Shown: piece after piece, positions 1 to 5,948 of the stretch | How the letters are laid out: each line of letters begins with the position of its first letter | How positions within the stretch are numbered: the first letter of the stretch is position 1 | Assembly (NCBI GenBank): GCA_036375895.1 | Contig: DASVBJ010000227.1 | Coordinates: 1-9,731 of the forward strand | Source of the DNA: DASVBJ01 sp036375895 | GTDB lineage: Bacteria > Actinomycetota > Actinomycetes > JACCUZ01 | DNA length: 9,731 nucleotides | Direction: 5' to 3' | The notes under the pieces: generated by a model | The model's database searches: none | The model's input: the letters and a program-made list of their open reading frames with translations, nothing else | What the model was told of the DNA's origin: nothing | Made by a program: the position numbers and the translations under genes

Positions 1-644
1 GCGACGACGAGGGGGACGACCCGCTTGAGCACCGGCACGCCCGCGGCGCCGAGCAGGTCGATCGGCTCCGCCTCCCGCCGTGGCGCGGTCGGCTGGGGCA
101 CGGCCTGCGCCGGCGGCGGGCCGGCCGCGGGGGCCTCGGCCGCGCCCGGCGGCACCTCTCCGGCTGCCGGGGGCGCCGCGACGGCGAGCGGCGGGGGCGG
201 CGGGCCGGTGATCTCCTGCGCGAGGCAGTCGGCGAACTGCCCGATCAGCTTGCTGCCGACCTCGACCATCACGCCGCGGCCGAACTGCGCCGGCTTTCCG
301 GTGATCGCCAGGTCGGTGGTCACCGTCACCCGGGTGGAGCCGCCCTCGTCGTACAGCCTGCTCTCGACCTTCGCGGCCGCCGTGCCCGACCCGCGGGCCT
401 CCTTGCCGTGGGCGTCGAGCACGATCCGTCGCTCGTCCTCGTGCTTCTCGACGAACTTGGCCTGCCCCGCGTAGGTCACCTGGATCGGACCGACCTTCAC
501 CTTGACCTTGCCGTGGACGGTCTCCCCGTCGAAGGAGTCGACCGACGCGCCCGGCATGCACGGCGCGATGCGCTCGACGTCGAGCAGGACGTCCCAGGCC
601 TGCGCGACCGGGACGGGTACGACGAACTCGTGCTCGAGCAGCAT
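1..644 (-). CDS. CoxG-like SRPBCC-domain protein, 3' end outside window
   Basis: Partial: the ATG at 644 is inside the window, but the reading frame is still open after 214 codons at the left edge. A GGGAGG ribosome binding site lies about 6 nt before the ATG. Residues 1 to about 150 read as an SRPBCC/CoxG domain: N-terminal MLLEHEFVVPVPVAQAWDVL, then the family-typical RIAPCMPGA, KVKVGPIQVTYAG and TTDLAITGKPAQFGRGV. A Pro/Ala-rich linker follows (about residues 157-200), then a hydrophobic stretch starting VLKRVVPLVV that is probably a C-terminal membrane anchor cut off by the edge. CoxG is a membrane-linked accessory protein of aerobic carbon monoxide dehydrogenase, and many paralogues sit in molybdenum hydroxylase clusters. 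No cox structural genes are visible, so the specific role is not shown. Family assignment is fairly sure; a CO-oxidation role is inference. Confidence 0.85.
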   Translation of the reverse strand, partial: MLLEHEFVVPVPVAQAWDVLLDVERIAPCMPGASVDSFDGETVHGKVKVKVGPIQVTYAGQAKFVEKHEDERRIVLDAHGKEARGSGTAAAKVESRLYDEGGSTRVTVTTDLAITGKPAQFGRGVMVEVGSKLIGQFADCLAQEITGPPPPPLAVAAPPAAGEVPPGAAEAPAAGPPPAQAVPQPTAPRREAEPIDLLGAAGVPVLKRVVPLVV

Positions 645-668
645 CTCTGCCTCCCTCTCCTCTGCACT

Positions 669-737
669 GGCAGCGATCATGCACGTTCCGTCGGTGGCCT
701 GCCGGGTCCGAGCGACGGAACGTGCATGATCGCTGCC
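669..737. repeat. perfect 25-bp inverted repeat with 19-nt spacer
   Basis: The arm at 669-693 (beginning GGCAGCGATCATGCACG) is exactly the reverse complement of 713-737; the spacer is 694-712. It fills most of the gap between the amidase stop (762) and the CoxG-like start (644), both on the minus strand. It could end amidase transcription as a hairpin without a U tract, be a mobile palindromic (REP-like) unit, or be an operator in the CoxG-like leader. The pairing is seen directly; the function is not. Confidence 0.85.
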
Positions 738-761
738 GGGGGTGGGTGTGGCCGCCGCGCG

Positions 762-3071
762 CTACCGGAGGTAGACCAGCCCGTCGGTGGTGACGGTCGG
801 GCGGCCGGAGGTGCCGAGCACGACGATCTTCACGGTGTGTTTGGCGCTGCTCGACCAGGTGCGCGCCCAGATCGCCTGCCGGTACTTCGGCGTGGACGAG
901 CGGAGGTCGACGGTGGCGACCCGGGTGCCGTCCACGTACACGTAGGCCTGCCCGGAGCTCGACGCCCGCGACACCACCCACGCGACCGACCGGCCGGTGA
1001 ACGTCCACGTCAGGCTGGCGCCGCGGGACTTGCTCGAGTACGACCGGCCGCCGAGGTAGTACGACGAGTACCGCGCCGTCCACGACCCCGACCGCACCGC
1101 CGCGCTCTCCTGCAGGATCACCGGCGTCACGCCCACCGAGGCGGTCCCGGTGTTGCCCGCGTAGTCGAGGGCGCGCATCGCCCAGGTCGTGGAGGTGCCC
1201 GACTTGGCGGTGTAGTTGTGGCTGGTGACCGTCGGGCCGTACGTCCCGGTGGTCGGCGCGGTCAGCGACACCGACCGCAGCGCGGCGTTGTCGACAGCCC
1301 GCCAGCGCAGCGTCACCGGCACCGCCGAGGTGTTGACCGTGCCGCCGCGCAACGACATCCACGGCCGGGTGCTGAAGTACGGCGCGGTGGTGTCGCCGAC
1401 CACGGTCAACGCGGCGGTGGTCGCGGCCTTGCCGGTCTGGTGCACCGCGCGGACCTGCACCGAGTGCTGGCCGGCCGCGAGCGTCACCCCGGCGGACGTC
1501 GCCGAGCCACCCGCGGTGGCCGCGACCTTGCCGTCCACCAGCACCTCGAACCGCGAGATGAGCGACGACGGGGTGGTGGCCGTCCACTTCACCGTCACCG
1601 CGCCCTTGGTGTAGTACGTCGTGCCGGAGCGGACGGAGCCGGACAGCGAGGTGATCGCCAGCCCCTGCACCGGCCCGGCCGCCCAGGTGCGGATCGTCGG
1701 CAGCTTCGCCCACAGGTTGTCGCCCGGGCACTCGGTGGCGACCCCGTCCCGATGACCGAAGACCTGCGGGAACGTGTACGCCGTGCCGGCGACGAACGAC
1801 CGTCCGGCCAGGCTCTTCTGGGTCGCCCCGGCCGTCAGCGTCACGGTGCCGGCCGGGTCCCCGCCGTACTGCCCGAGCTTCCACCCCGCGATGCGGGCCA
1901 CCGCCGTCAGCGCGGCCGTCGACGGGGCCACCTCGTTGTAGTTGCCGAGCATCGAGATCCCGGTGGTCTCGGAGTTCCAGCCGTAGGTGTGCGCGCCGTA
2001 CACCGGCCGGTCCACCCCGCCCTTGCGGCCCTCGAAGATCGTGCCGCACTTGTCGACCAGGAAGTTGTAGCCGATGTCCCGCCAGCCCTGGGACTGCACG
2101 TGGTAGGCGTAGATGCCGCGCACGATCGAGGCCGACTCCGAGCAGGCGTAGTCGTTGGTGCCGGCCGTGTGGTGCACCGCGACCGCCTTCACCACGCCGC
2201 CCGGCAGGTAGATCGGGTCCTCCGGGCTGATGCTCTCGTCGGCGCCCCACCCGGCGCGGTCGACGATCGGCGGCCGTGGCACGGTAGACGGCGGTGCCGG
2301 CGGGATTGTCGACGTCGGGCTCGCCGAGGTGGCCGTCGGCGACGAGGTCGCAGTCGCGGTGCTTGCCGCGATGCCCGTGTCGGCCGGCGCCGCCGTGTCG
2401 GTCGGCGTGGCCGTGGAGGTGTCAGCCGGTGCCGCCGTGTCCGTCGGCGCGGCCGTGGCCGCCGGCGCGGCCGTGTCCGCCGGCGTGCTCGTCGCTGTCG
2501 CGACGTCGGTCGGCGTGGCGGTGTCGGTGGGGCCGGTGGTCGCCGCGGCAGCGACGTACGCCGCCGGCTCGGCGTGCAGCCCGCCGCTCCTGCCCGGGTC
2601 GACCAGGTCCAGCCGCAGTCCCTTCGGCAGCCGCGACGACGTGCCGCTCGCCGTGGTGACCCGCAGCTCGACGCCGTCCGACGGGCCGACCCACAGCGGG
2701 TCGGTGCCGCCCCGCGTGGCGCGGCCGGCGTCCCCGGACACGCCGTCGCTCTCCAGGGTCAGCCAGCGCGACCACTCCCCCGACCCGGCGTCGCGGGCCC
2801 GGGCCTGGATGGTGCCGTCGAACCCCGCGGCCGGGTCGGTCCAGGTCACGCCAAGCAGGCTGTACGGCGGGGTGGTCCGCTGCGCCAGCGACACCTTCCC
2901 GGCGGCCGCGGTCGGCAGGGCCACCGCGCGCACGTGCGCCGCGACCGGCGCCGTCCGGCGGTGGCTGTCGGCGGCTCCCTCGAGCCCTCCGGTCGCGCCC
3001 TGGAACGCGAACGCCACCGCGACCCCGACCGTCGCCACGACGGGGGCCGCCCACAGCCGATGCAGTTTCAC
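762..3071 (-). CDS. secreted PGRP-type N-acetylmuramoyl-L-alanine amidase
   Basis: Predicted 769-residue exported zinc amidase that would cleave the bond between MurNAc and L-Ala in peptidoglycan. The GTG start at 3071 is chosen because AAGGAG lies about 7 nt upstream and it opens directly on a signal peptide (KLHRLWAAPVVATVGVAVAFAF). The open frame reaches further upstream to 3170, but that part is not signal-like. Order: signal peptide 1-27; a uncharacterised region 60-175; a Thr/Ala/Pro/Asp linker 180-265; PGRP/amidase_2 domain about 268-465; two Ig-like beta-rich segments about 465-650; a C-terminal beta-rich segment 655-769 resembling a carbohydrate-binding or galactose-binding-like domain. 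Zinc ligands are visible as the HH pair at 300-301, H440 in FGHRD and C448 in TECPG, with Y335 in IGYNF as the expected catalytic tyrosine. All key residues are present, so activity is expected. It is monocistronic or leads into the CoxG-like gene. Confidence 0.93.
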   Translation of the reverse strand: MKLHRLWAAPVVATVGVAVAFAFQGATGGLEGAADSHRRTAPVAAHVRAVALPTAAAGKVSLAQRTTPPYSLLGVTWTDPAAGFDGTIQARARDAGSGEWSRWLTLESDGVSGDAGRATRGGTDPLWVGPSDGVELRVTTASGTSSRLPKGLRLDLVDPGRSGGLHAEPAAYVAAAATTGPTDTATPTDVATATSTPADTAAPAATAAPTDTAAPADTSTATPTDTAAPADTGIAASTATATSSPTATSASPTSTIPPAPPSTVPRPPIVDRAGWGADESISPEDPIYLPGGVVKAVAVHHTAGTNDYACSESASIVRGIYAYHVQSQGWRDIGYNFLVDKCGTIFEGRKGGVDRPVYGAHTYGWNSETTGISMLGNYNEVAPSTAALTAVARIAGWKLGQYGGDPAGTVTLTAGATQKSLAGRSFVAGTAYTFPQVFGHRDGVATECPGDNLWAKLPTIRTWAAGPVQGLAITSLSGSVRSGTTYYTKGAVTVKWTATTPSSLISRFEVLVDGKVAATAGGSATSAGVTLAAGQHSVQVRAVHQTGKAATTAALTVVGDTTAPYFSTRPWMSLRGGTVNTSAVPVTLRWRAVDNAALRSVSLTAPTTGTYGPTVTSHNYTAKSGTSTTWAMRALDYAGNTGTASVGVTPVILQESAAVRSGSWTARYSSYYLGGRSYSSKSRGASLTWTFTGRSVAWVVSRASSSGQAYVYVDGTRVATVDLRSSTPKYRQAIWARTWSSSAKHTVKIVVLGTSGRPTVTTDGLVYLR
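2286..2531 (-). repeat. degenerate repeats encoding a Thr/Ala/Pro/Asp linker
   Basis: Inside the amidase gene, short imperfect repeats encode units such as PTDTA, PADTAAP and TATPTDTAAPADT over about 80 residues (about 181-262). The linker separates the N-terminal part from the catalytic PGRP domain and is typical of a flexible, wall-spanning, possibly glycosylated spacer. Such DNA is prone to length change between strains. Confidence 0.75.
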
Positions 3072-3305
3072 CCGTGTCTCCTTGCTCGTGCTCGGCGTGC
3101 TGAGACCCGGGAGGCGGGGCGGCGCAGTGCTCGAGGAACCGTTCGTTGGTGCTCGCGTATACAACCACAAATGCCGCGAATGGATCAGGCCGGACGACGG
3201 TGCCTGCGGTCGAGCGGAGGGGCCGGACCGAGCGAAGAACCCCAGGCGGCCGGCTCGACGGGGCTAACGTCAGAGGAGCGGGGCTCAACCCGGAGGAGAC
3301 CGGCG
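3072..3305. other. divergent intergenic region between amidase and phosphatase genes
   Basis: This 234-bp gap must hold the amidase leader (minus) and the phosphatase leader (plus). The only clearly AT-richer island is about 3157-3182, including the palindrome GTATAC at 3157-3162. A GGAAC at 3135-3139 lies 17 nt before GTAT (3157-3160) on the plus strand, which faintly resembles an ECF-sigma promoter, but the match is too weak to call. A GGAGGAG at about 3292-3298 is the phosphatase ribosome binding site. No other gene is seen. Confidence 0.4.
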
Positions 3306-4373
3306 ATGGCGGCGGGCCGATGGTCGGAGCGTCACGGGCTGACCGTGGCACTTGCCGTCCTCGCGGCCATCGTCATCGCCGACATCCTCCTCGGCTCCGA
3401 GGTCGTGCTCAGCGCGTCCTACGCGGTGGCCGCGGTCGTCGCTGCCGCGATGACCACCGTGCGGCGCACGGCGGCCGTCGCGGCCGCCGCGGTCGCGCTG
3501 GCAGCTGTGTCCGGTGCGTGGAACGACAACTACGGCACCCTCGACTGGGACGTCCGGCTGATCTTGAACGCCGTCCTTGGCGCGCTGGCCCTGGTCTCGG
3601 CGGCGATCAGGGCCCGGCGCGAGCGCAGCCTGCAGCACATGACCGTGATCGCGGAGACCGCGCAGCGGGCCGTGCTCCGAGCGATACCCAGCGCCGTCGG
3701 GTCGGTGGGCTTCGCCGCCCGGTACGTCTCGGCCACGCGGGCCGCCCTGGTGGGAGGCGACCTCTACGAGGTGGCGGCCACGCCGTACGGCATCCGCGTC
3801 ATCGTCGGCGACGTGCGGGGCAAGGGACTGGAGGCGGTCCAGATGGCCGCGACCGTGCTCGGCGCCTTCCGCCGGACCGCGTTCACCGAGCCGTCGCTGA
3901 CCGCCATGGCCAGCGACCTGGACGGTGTGGTGACCGCGGCCGCCGGCGACGAGGACTTCGTCACCGCGGTCCTCGCCGAGTTCCACGACGACCACACCGT
4001 GACACTCGTGAACTGCGGGCACCATGCGCCGCTGCTGGTCTCCGGGACGGCGGGAGCCGAGCTGCTCCCCACGGGCGAACCCGAGCCACCCCTGGGCCTG
4101 GGCCCCACACCCCACCCGGTCACCGCCCGCTGGCCCACGGGCGCCCGCATGCTGATCTACACCGACGGTCTGGTCGAGACCCGCGACAGCCGCGGCGCCT
4201 TCTTCCCGCTCGCCGAGCACGCCGCAGACCTGGGTGGTGGCAGTCTCGAGGACGCCCTCGACCGGCTGATCGCCTGCCTGATCGACTACGCCGGGCACCG
4301 GCTCAAGGACGACCTGGCGCTCGTCCTGGTCGAGGACCGGGCGGTCTCGACCGCAGCCGCCCGGCCGGCGTGA
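3306..4373 (+). CDS. membrane-anchored PP2C/SpoIIE-family (RsbU-like) serine phosphatase
   Basis: 355 residues from the ATG at 3306, preceded by GGAGGAG 7-8 nt upstream. The first 100 residues are hydrophobic with about four membrane segments (roughly 13-30, 33-50, 55-70, 84-100), followed by a short linker helix (about 101-127) and a SpoIIE/PP2C catalytic domain to the end. Metal-site motifs are intact: VGGDLYEV (D152), VGDVRGKGLEA (D169), GDEDFVTAV, NCGHHAPLL, LIYTDGLVETRD (D287) and KDDLALVLV (D335/D336). The family dephosphorylates anti-anti-sigma factors (SpoIIAA/RsbV type) in partner-switching control of alternative sigma factors. No sensor domain other than the membrane part, and no kinase, anti-sigma or anti-anti-sigma gene, is nearby, so the substrate is unknown. 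It is the only confident plus-strand gene in the window. Confidence 0.93.
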   Translation: MAAGRWSERHGLTVALAVLAAIVIADILLGSEVVLSASYAVAAVVAAAMTTVRRTAAVAAAAVALAAVSGAWNDNYGTLDWDVRLILNAVLGALALVSAAIRARRERSLQHMTVIAETAQRAVLRAIPSAVGSVGFAARYVSATRAALVGGDLYEVAATPYGIRVIVGDVRGKGLEAVQMAATVLGAFRRTAFTEPSLTAMASDLDGVVTAAAGDEDFVTAVLAEFHDDHTVTLVNCGHHAPLLVSGTAGAELLPTGEPEPPLGLGPTPHPVTARWPTGARMLIYTDGLVETRDSRGAFFPLAEHAADLGGGSLEDALDRLIACLIDYAGHRLKDDLALVLVEDRAVSTAAARPA

Positions 4374-4417
4374 CGGTGGCCTTCGACGTGCTCGTGACAG
4401 GGGCAACGGGCGCATGA
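4370..4417 (+). pseudogene. possible remnant start of an NAD(P)-binding Rossmann-fold gene
   Basis: A GTG at 4370-4372 overlaps the phosphatase stop (GTGA) and opens a 15-codon frame reading (M)TVAFDVLVTGATGA before TGA at 4415-4417. DVLVTGATG is the classic opening strand plus glycine-rich loop of SDR/NAD-dependent epimerases, which normally continues xxG. Immediately after the stop, the sequence no longer fits the fold and the neighbouring gene's terminator begins within about 40 bp. It could be the surviving 5' end of a deleted gene once coupled to the phosphatase. It is very short, so a chance match cannot be excluded. Confidence 0.35.
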
Positions 4418-4452
4418 TCAGCGCCGGCTAGCTGGCACGACCCGGAGATGGC

Positions 4453-4488
4453 GGGACCCCGAAGCCGGGGGGGTGGCTCCGGGGTCCC
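4453..4488 (-). terminator. GC-rich hairpin 3' of the first NlpC/P60 gene
   Basis: Arms 4453-4466 and 4475-4488 form a 14-bp stem with an 8-nt loop, about 55 bp past the stop at 4545. In the minus-strand RNA all 14 positions pair (one is G-U); in the plus-strand RNA that position is an A-C mismatch, so the hairpin suits minus-strand transcription. No U tract follows, as is common for hairpins in GC-rich actinobacteria. The surrounding 48 bp (4448-4495) recur at 5834-5881 with two substitutions, after the second NlpC/P60 gene. Confidence 0.7.
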
Positions 4489-4544
4489 TGCGCGGACGGG
4501 GTTGGCATGCGCTCCCGTCCGCGCGCTCGGGGTGCGGCGGTCGA

Positions 4545-5279
4545 CTACACGCGGCCGTAGGTGACGCTGCGGGTCCAGGCCTTGTGCTTGCCGATGCCGG
4601 TGCGCGGGTTGGACGCCTCCATCCAGTAGCCCTTCCCGGCGTAGATCGCGACGTGGTAGACGCGGCCGTGGCCGTGGACGAAGACCAGGTCACCCGGGCG
4701 CACCGAGGCGGCGCTGATCCGGCGGACCTTGGTGCGCATGGCCGCCGACGAGTGCGGCAGGCTGACGCCGACCGCCCGGTAGGCGTAGCTGACCAGGCCG
4801 GAGCAGTCGAACGCGCGCGGCCCGGCGGCGCCGTACCGGTACGGCTTGCCGGACTGCTTGAGGGCGACCGAGAGCGCGCGCGTGTTGCGCTCGGACACCG
4901 GCATGCTGCGCACGGCTGACCGGGAGGCGGCCCGGGTGGTGGCGCGTACGCCGAGCGCGGCCCAGGTGCGGCGCCCGACGACGCCGTCCGTGGCGAGGTG
5001 GTGCGAGCGCTGGAAGCGCTGCACGGCCGCCCGCGTGCGGGGGCCGAAGTAGCCCGAGGTGGGCCGGACGTGCAGCCGCTGCTGCACCCACTTGACGGCG
5101 GCGCCGCGGTCGCCCGGGCCGAGGGTCGGGGTGCTGCGGACCGCGGCCGGCAGCGAGGCGGCCGACGCCGGGACGATCGCCCCGCTCAGCAGCATCGCGG
5201 CCGAGGCCACCGCGACGGCGGCGGCACGGAGCAGACGGTTCAAGAGATCAGGGCGCGCCGAGACAGGCGTGATGGACAT
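4545..5279 (-). CDS. secreted NlpC/P60 peptidoglycan endopeptidase with PG_binding_1 domain
   Basis: 244 residues from the ATG at 5279, with a GGGAGGGG ribosome binding site about 6 nt upstream; the frame extends further upstream, but that part is riboswitch. Residues about 12-41 form a signal peptide (LLRAAAVAVASAAMLLSGAIVPASA). A PG_binding_1 domain spans about 52-110 (LGPGDRGAAVKWVQQRLHV, GYFGPRTRAAVQRFQ, DGVVGRRTWAAL), followed by an NlpC/P60 domain about 135-244. Catalytic C159 is in FDCSG and H209 in YHVAIY; E221 in GYWMEASNP is near the position of the third triad residue. Such enzymes cut within stem peptides, commonly the D-Glu to diamino acid bond. Expression should be set by the c-di-AMP riboswitch directly upstream. 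The catalytic domain is clearly related to that of the second NlpC/P60 gene (shared endings GYW.EASNP, TG.GKHKAW and VTYGRV). Confidence 0.95.
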   Translation of the reverse strand: MSITPVSARPDLLNRLLRAAAVAVASAAMLLSGAIVPASAASLPAAVRSTPTLGPGDRGAAVKWVQQRLHVRPTSGYFGPRTRAAVQRFQRSHHLATDGVVGRRTWAALGVRATTRAASRSAVRSMPVSERNTRALSVALKQSGKPYRYGAAGPRAFDCSGLVSYAYRAVGVSLPHSSAAMRTKVRRISAASVRPGDLVFVHGHGRVYHVAIYAGKGYWMEASNPRTGIGKHKAWTRSVTYGRV

Positions 5280-5293
5280 AGTGGTCCCCTCCC

Positions 5294-5443
5294 ACGCCTG
5301 TGAGGTGAGCTGTCGGGTTCGGACGGGAGATCGCCCGGCCACCAGCTGGTGGCTTCACCCCAGGGCCCCGGAGGGCCCACGTTCTTGGGTCCCCCACTCC
5401 TGCCGCGTGTGTGATGGGCCCGGCGTGCGGCAGGACTCGGCGT
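5294..5443 (-). promoter_or_regulatory. c-di-AMP riboswitch (ydaO/yuaA type) upstream of first NlpC/P60 gene
   Basis: The minus-strand leader carries the conserved blocks of this class in order: ACGCCGAGTCCTGCC, GGCAGGAGTGGGGGACCCA, TGGGGTGAAGCCACC, GGTGGCCGGGC and CCGAACCCGACAGCTCACCT, closed by GGCGT (5294-5298), which pairs with ACGCC (5439-5443) as P1. It ends a few nt before the ribosome binding site of the gene starting at 5279. In this class, c-di-AMP binding usually lowers expression. P1 lies beside the Shine-Dalgarno sequence, so translational control is possible. Identified by motif reading, not by a covariance search. Confidence 0.93.
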
Positions 5444-5838
5444 CACGCGCGGGCGCCGCTCCGGAGCCCGGTGCGGCTGACCTAGAGTTACAGATCGATC
5501 ACGGGCAGGTGGCCGGTTTGGGGCAAAGAACGGCAAATTCTCGCTGGAGGAGGTTTGACCGCCGCGGCTGAGGGAGAGGCGGACCGGCCGTAGCGGGTCG
5601 GTGCCGTCCGGAATGTCCTTCTTGCGGGCGTCGCCCAGGGACGGCAGGTGCTGCATCCACCAGCATGTGCTCTGCCACAAGGTCTGTGGCAGAGCACATG
5701 GTCCGCCAGGCAGCCCGTCACCCCCTGCTCTGCCACAAGGTCTGTGGCAGAGCACATGGCGCGCCAGGCGGCCCATCACCCCCCTGCTCTGCCGCCGAGT
5801 GGCCCGGAGCCTGAGCCATCCCCGGCCCCGGACATGGC
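5444..5838. other. gene-poor stretch between the two NlpC/P60 cassettes
   Basis: No gene with a start, ribosome binding site and credible stop was found. The stretch holds the promoter region of the first NlpC/P60 cassette (about 5444-5540; AT-richer at 5520-5545; no convincing -10/-35 pair on the minus strand). It also has a minus-strand segment with coding-like codon use (5537-5656) and two palindromic 58-bp repeats (5664-5793). Confidence 0.6.
5664..5793. repeat. tandem palindromic repeat, about 2.2 copies of a 58-59 bp unit
   Basis: Copy 1 has arms CATGTGCTCTGCCACA (5664-5679) and its exact reverse complement (5685-5700) around the loop AGGTC. Copy 2 has a 12-bp stem (5726-5737 with 5743-5754) around the same loop, and its right arm continues like copy 1. 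The spacer GGTCCGCCAGGCAGCCCGTC and its near copy also repeat. A third partial copy (TGCTCTGCC) starts at 5785. The look is that of REP-like or MITE-like intergenic palindromes rather than a CRISPR array: the spacers are similar to each other and the repeats form long perfect hairpins. Confidence 0.9.
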
Positions 5839-5874
5839 GGGACCCCGGAGCCGGGGGGGTGGCTCCGGGGTCCC
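5839..5874 (-). terminator. GC-rich hairpin 3' of the second NlpC/P60 gene
   Basis: Perfect 14-bp stem: GGGACCCCGGAGCC at 5839-5852 pairs with GGCTCCGGGGTCCC at 5861-5874 around an 8-nt loop. It lies about 70 bp beyond the stop at 5943 and is embedded in a 48-bp block (5834-5881) almost identical to 4448-4495. No U tract. Its place after each of two related genes supports a role in 3' end formation. Confidence 0.7.
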
Positions 5875-5913
5875 TGTGCGGGCTGACGGGGGGGATACCA
5901 GCCCGCACTCTTG

Positions 5914-5948
5914 GGGGGGTGCGGTCAGAGTGGGGGGTGCGGTCAGAG
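5914..5948. repeat. 17-bp tandem duplication covering the NlpC/P60 stop codon
   Basis: GGGGGGTGCGGTCAGAG occurs at 5914-5930 and again at 5932-5948 (period 18). The second copy contains the stop codon of the second NlpC/P60 gene (TCA at 5943-5945 on the plus strand), so the stop context has been duplicated just downstream. Probably a slippage product in a G-rich run. Confidence 0.85.

Noticed and set aside
3135..3160. ECF-sigma-like promoter GGAAC-N17-GTAT ahead of the phosphatase
   Set aside because: Match is short, the -10 motif is not a standard ECF element, and it lies about 145 bp from the start codon.
3072..3170. Upstream extension of the amidase to an ATG at 3170
   Set aside because: The GTG at 3071 has a good ribosome binding site and starts directly with a signal peptide; the extension is Ser/Thr/Pro-rich and not signal-like.
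408..4373. Very long plus-strand open frame of 1321 codons
   Set aside because: Only its last 355 codons (from 3306) are a gene. The earlier part is Arg/Gly-rich antisense of the amidase and CoxG-like genes, a common artefact of high GC.
5664..5793. CRISPR-like array
   Set aside because: Only two full units, the spacers resemble each other, and each repeat is itself a long perfect hairpin; no cas genes are seen.
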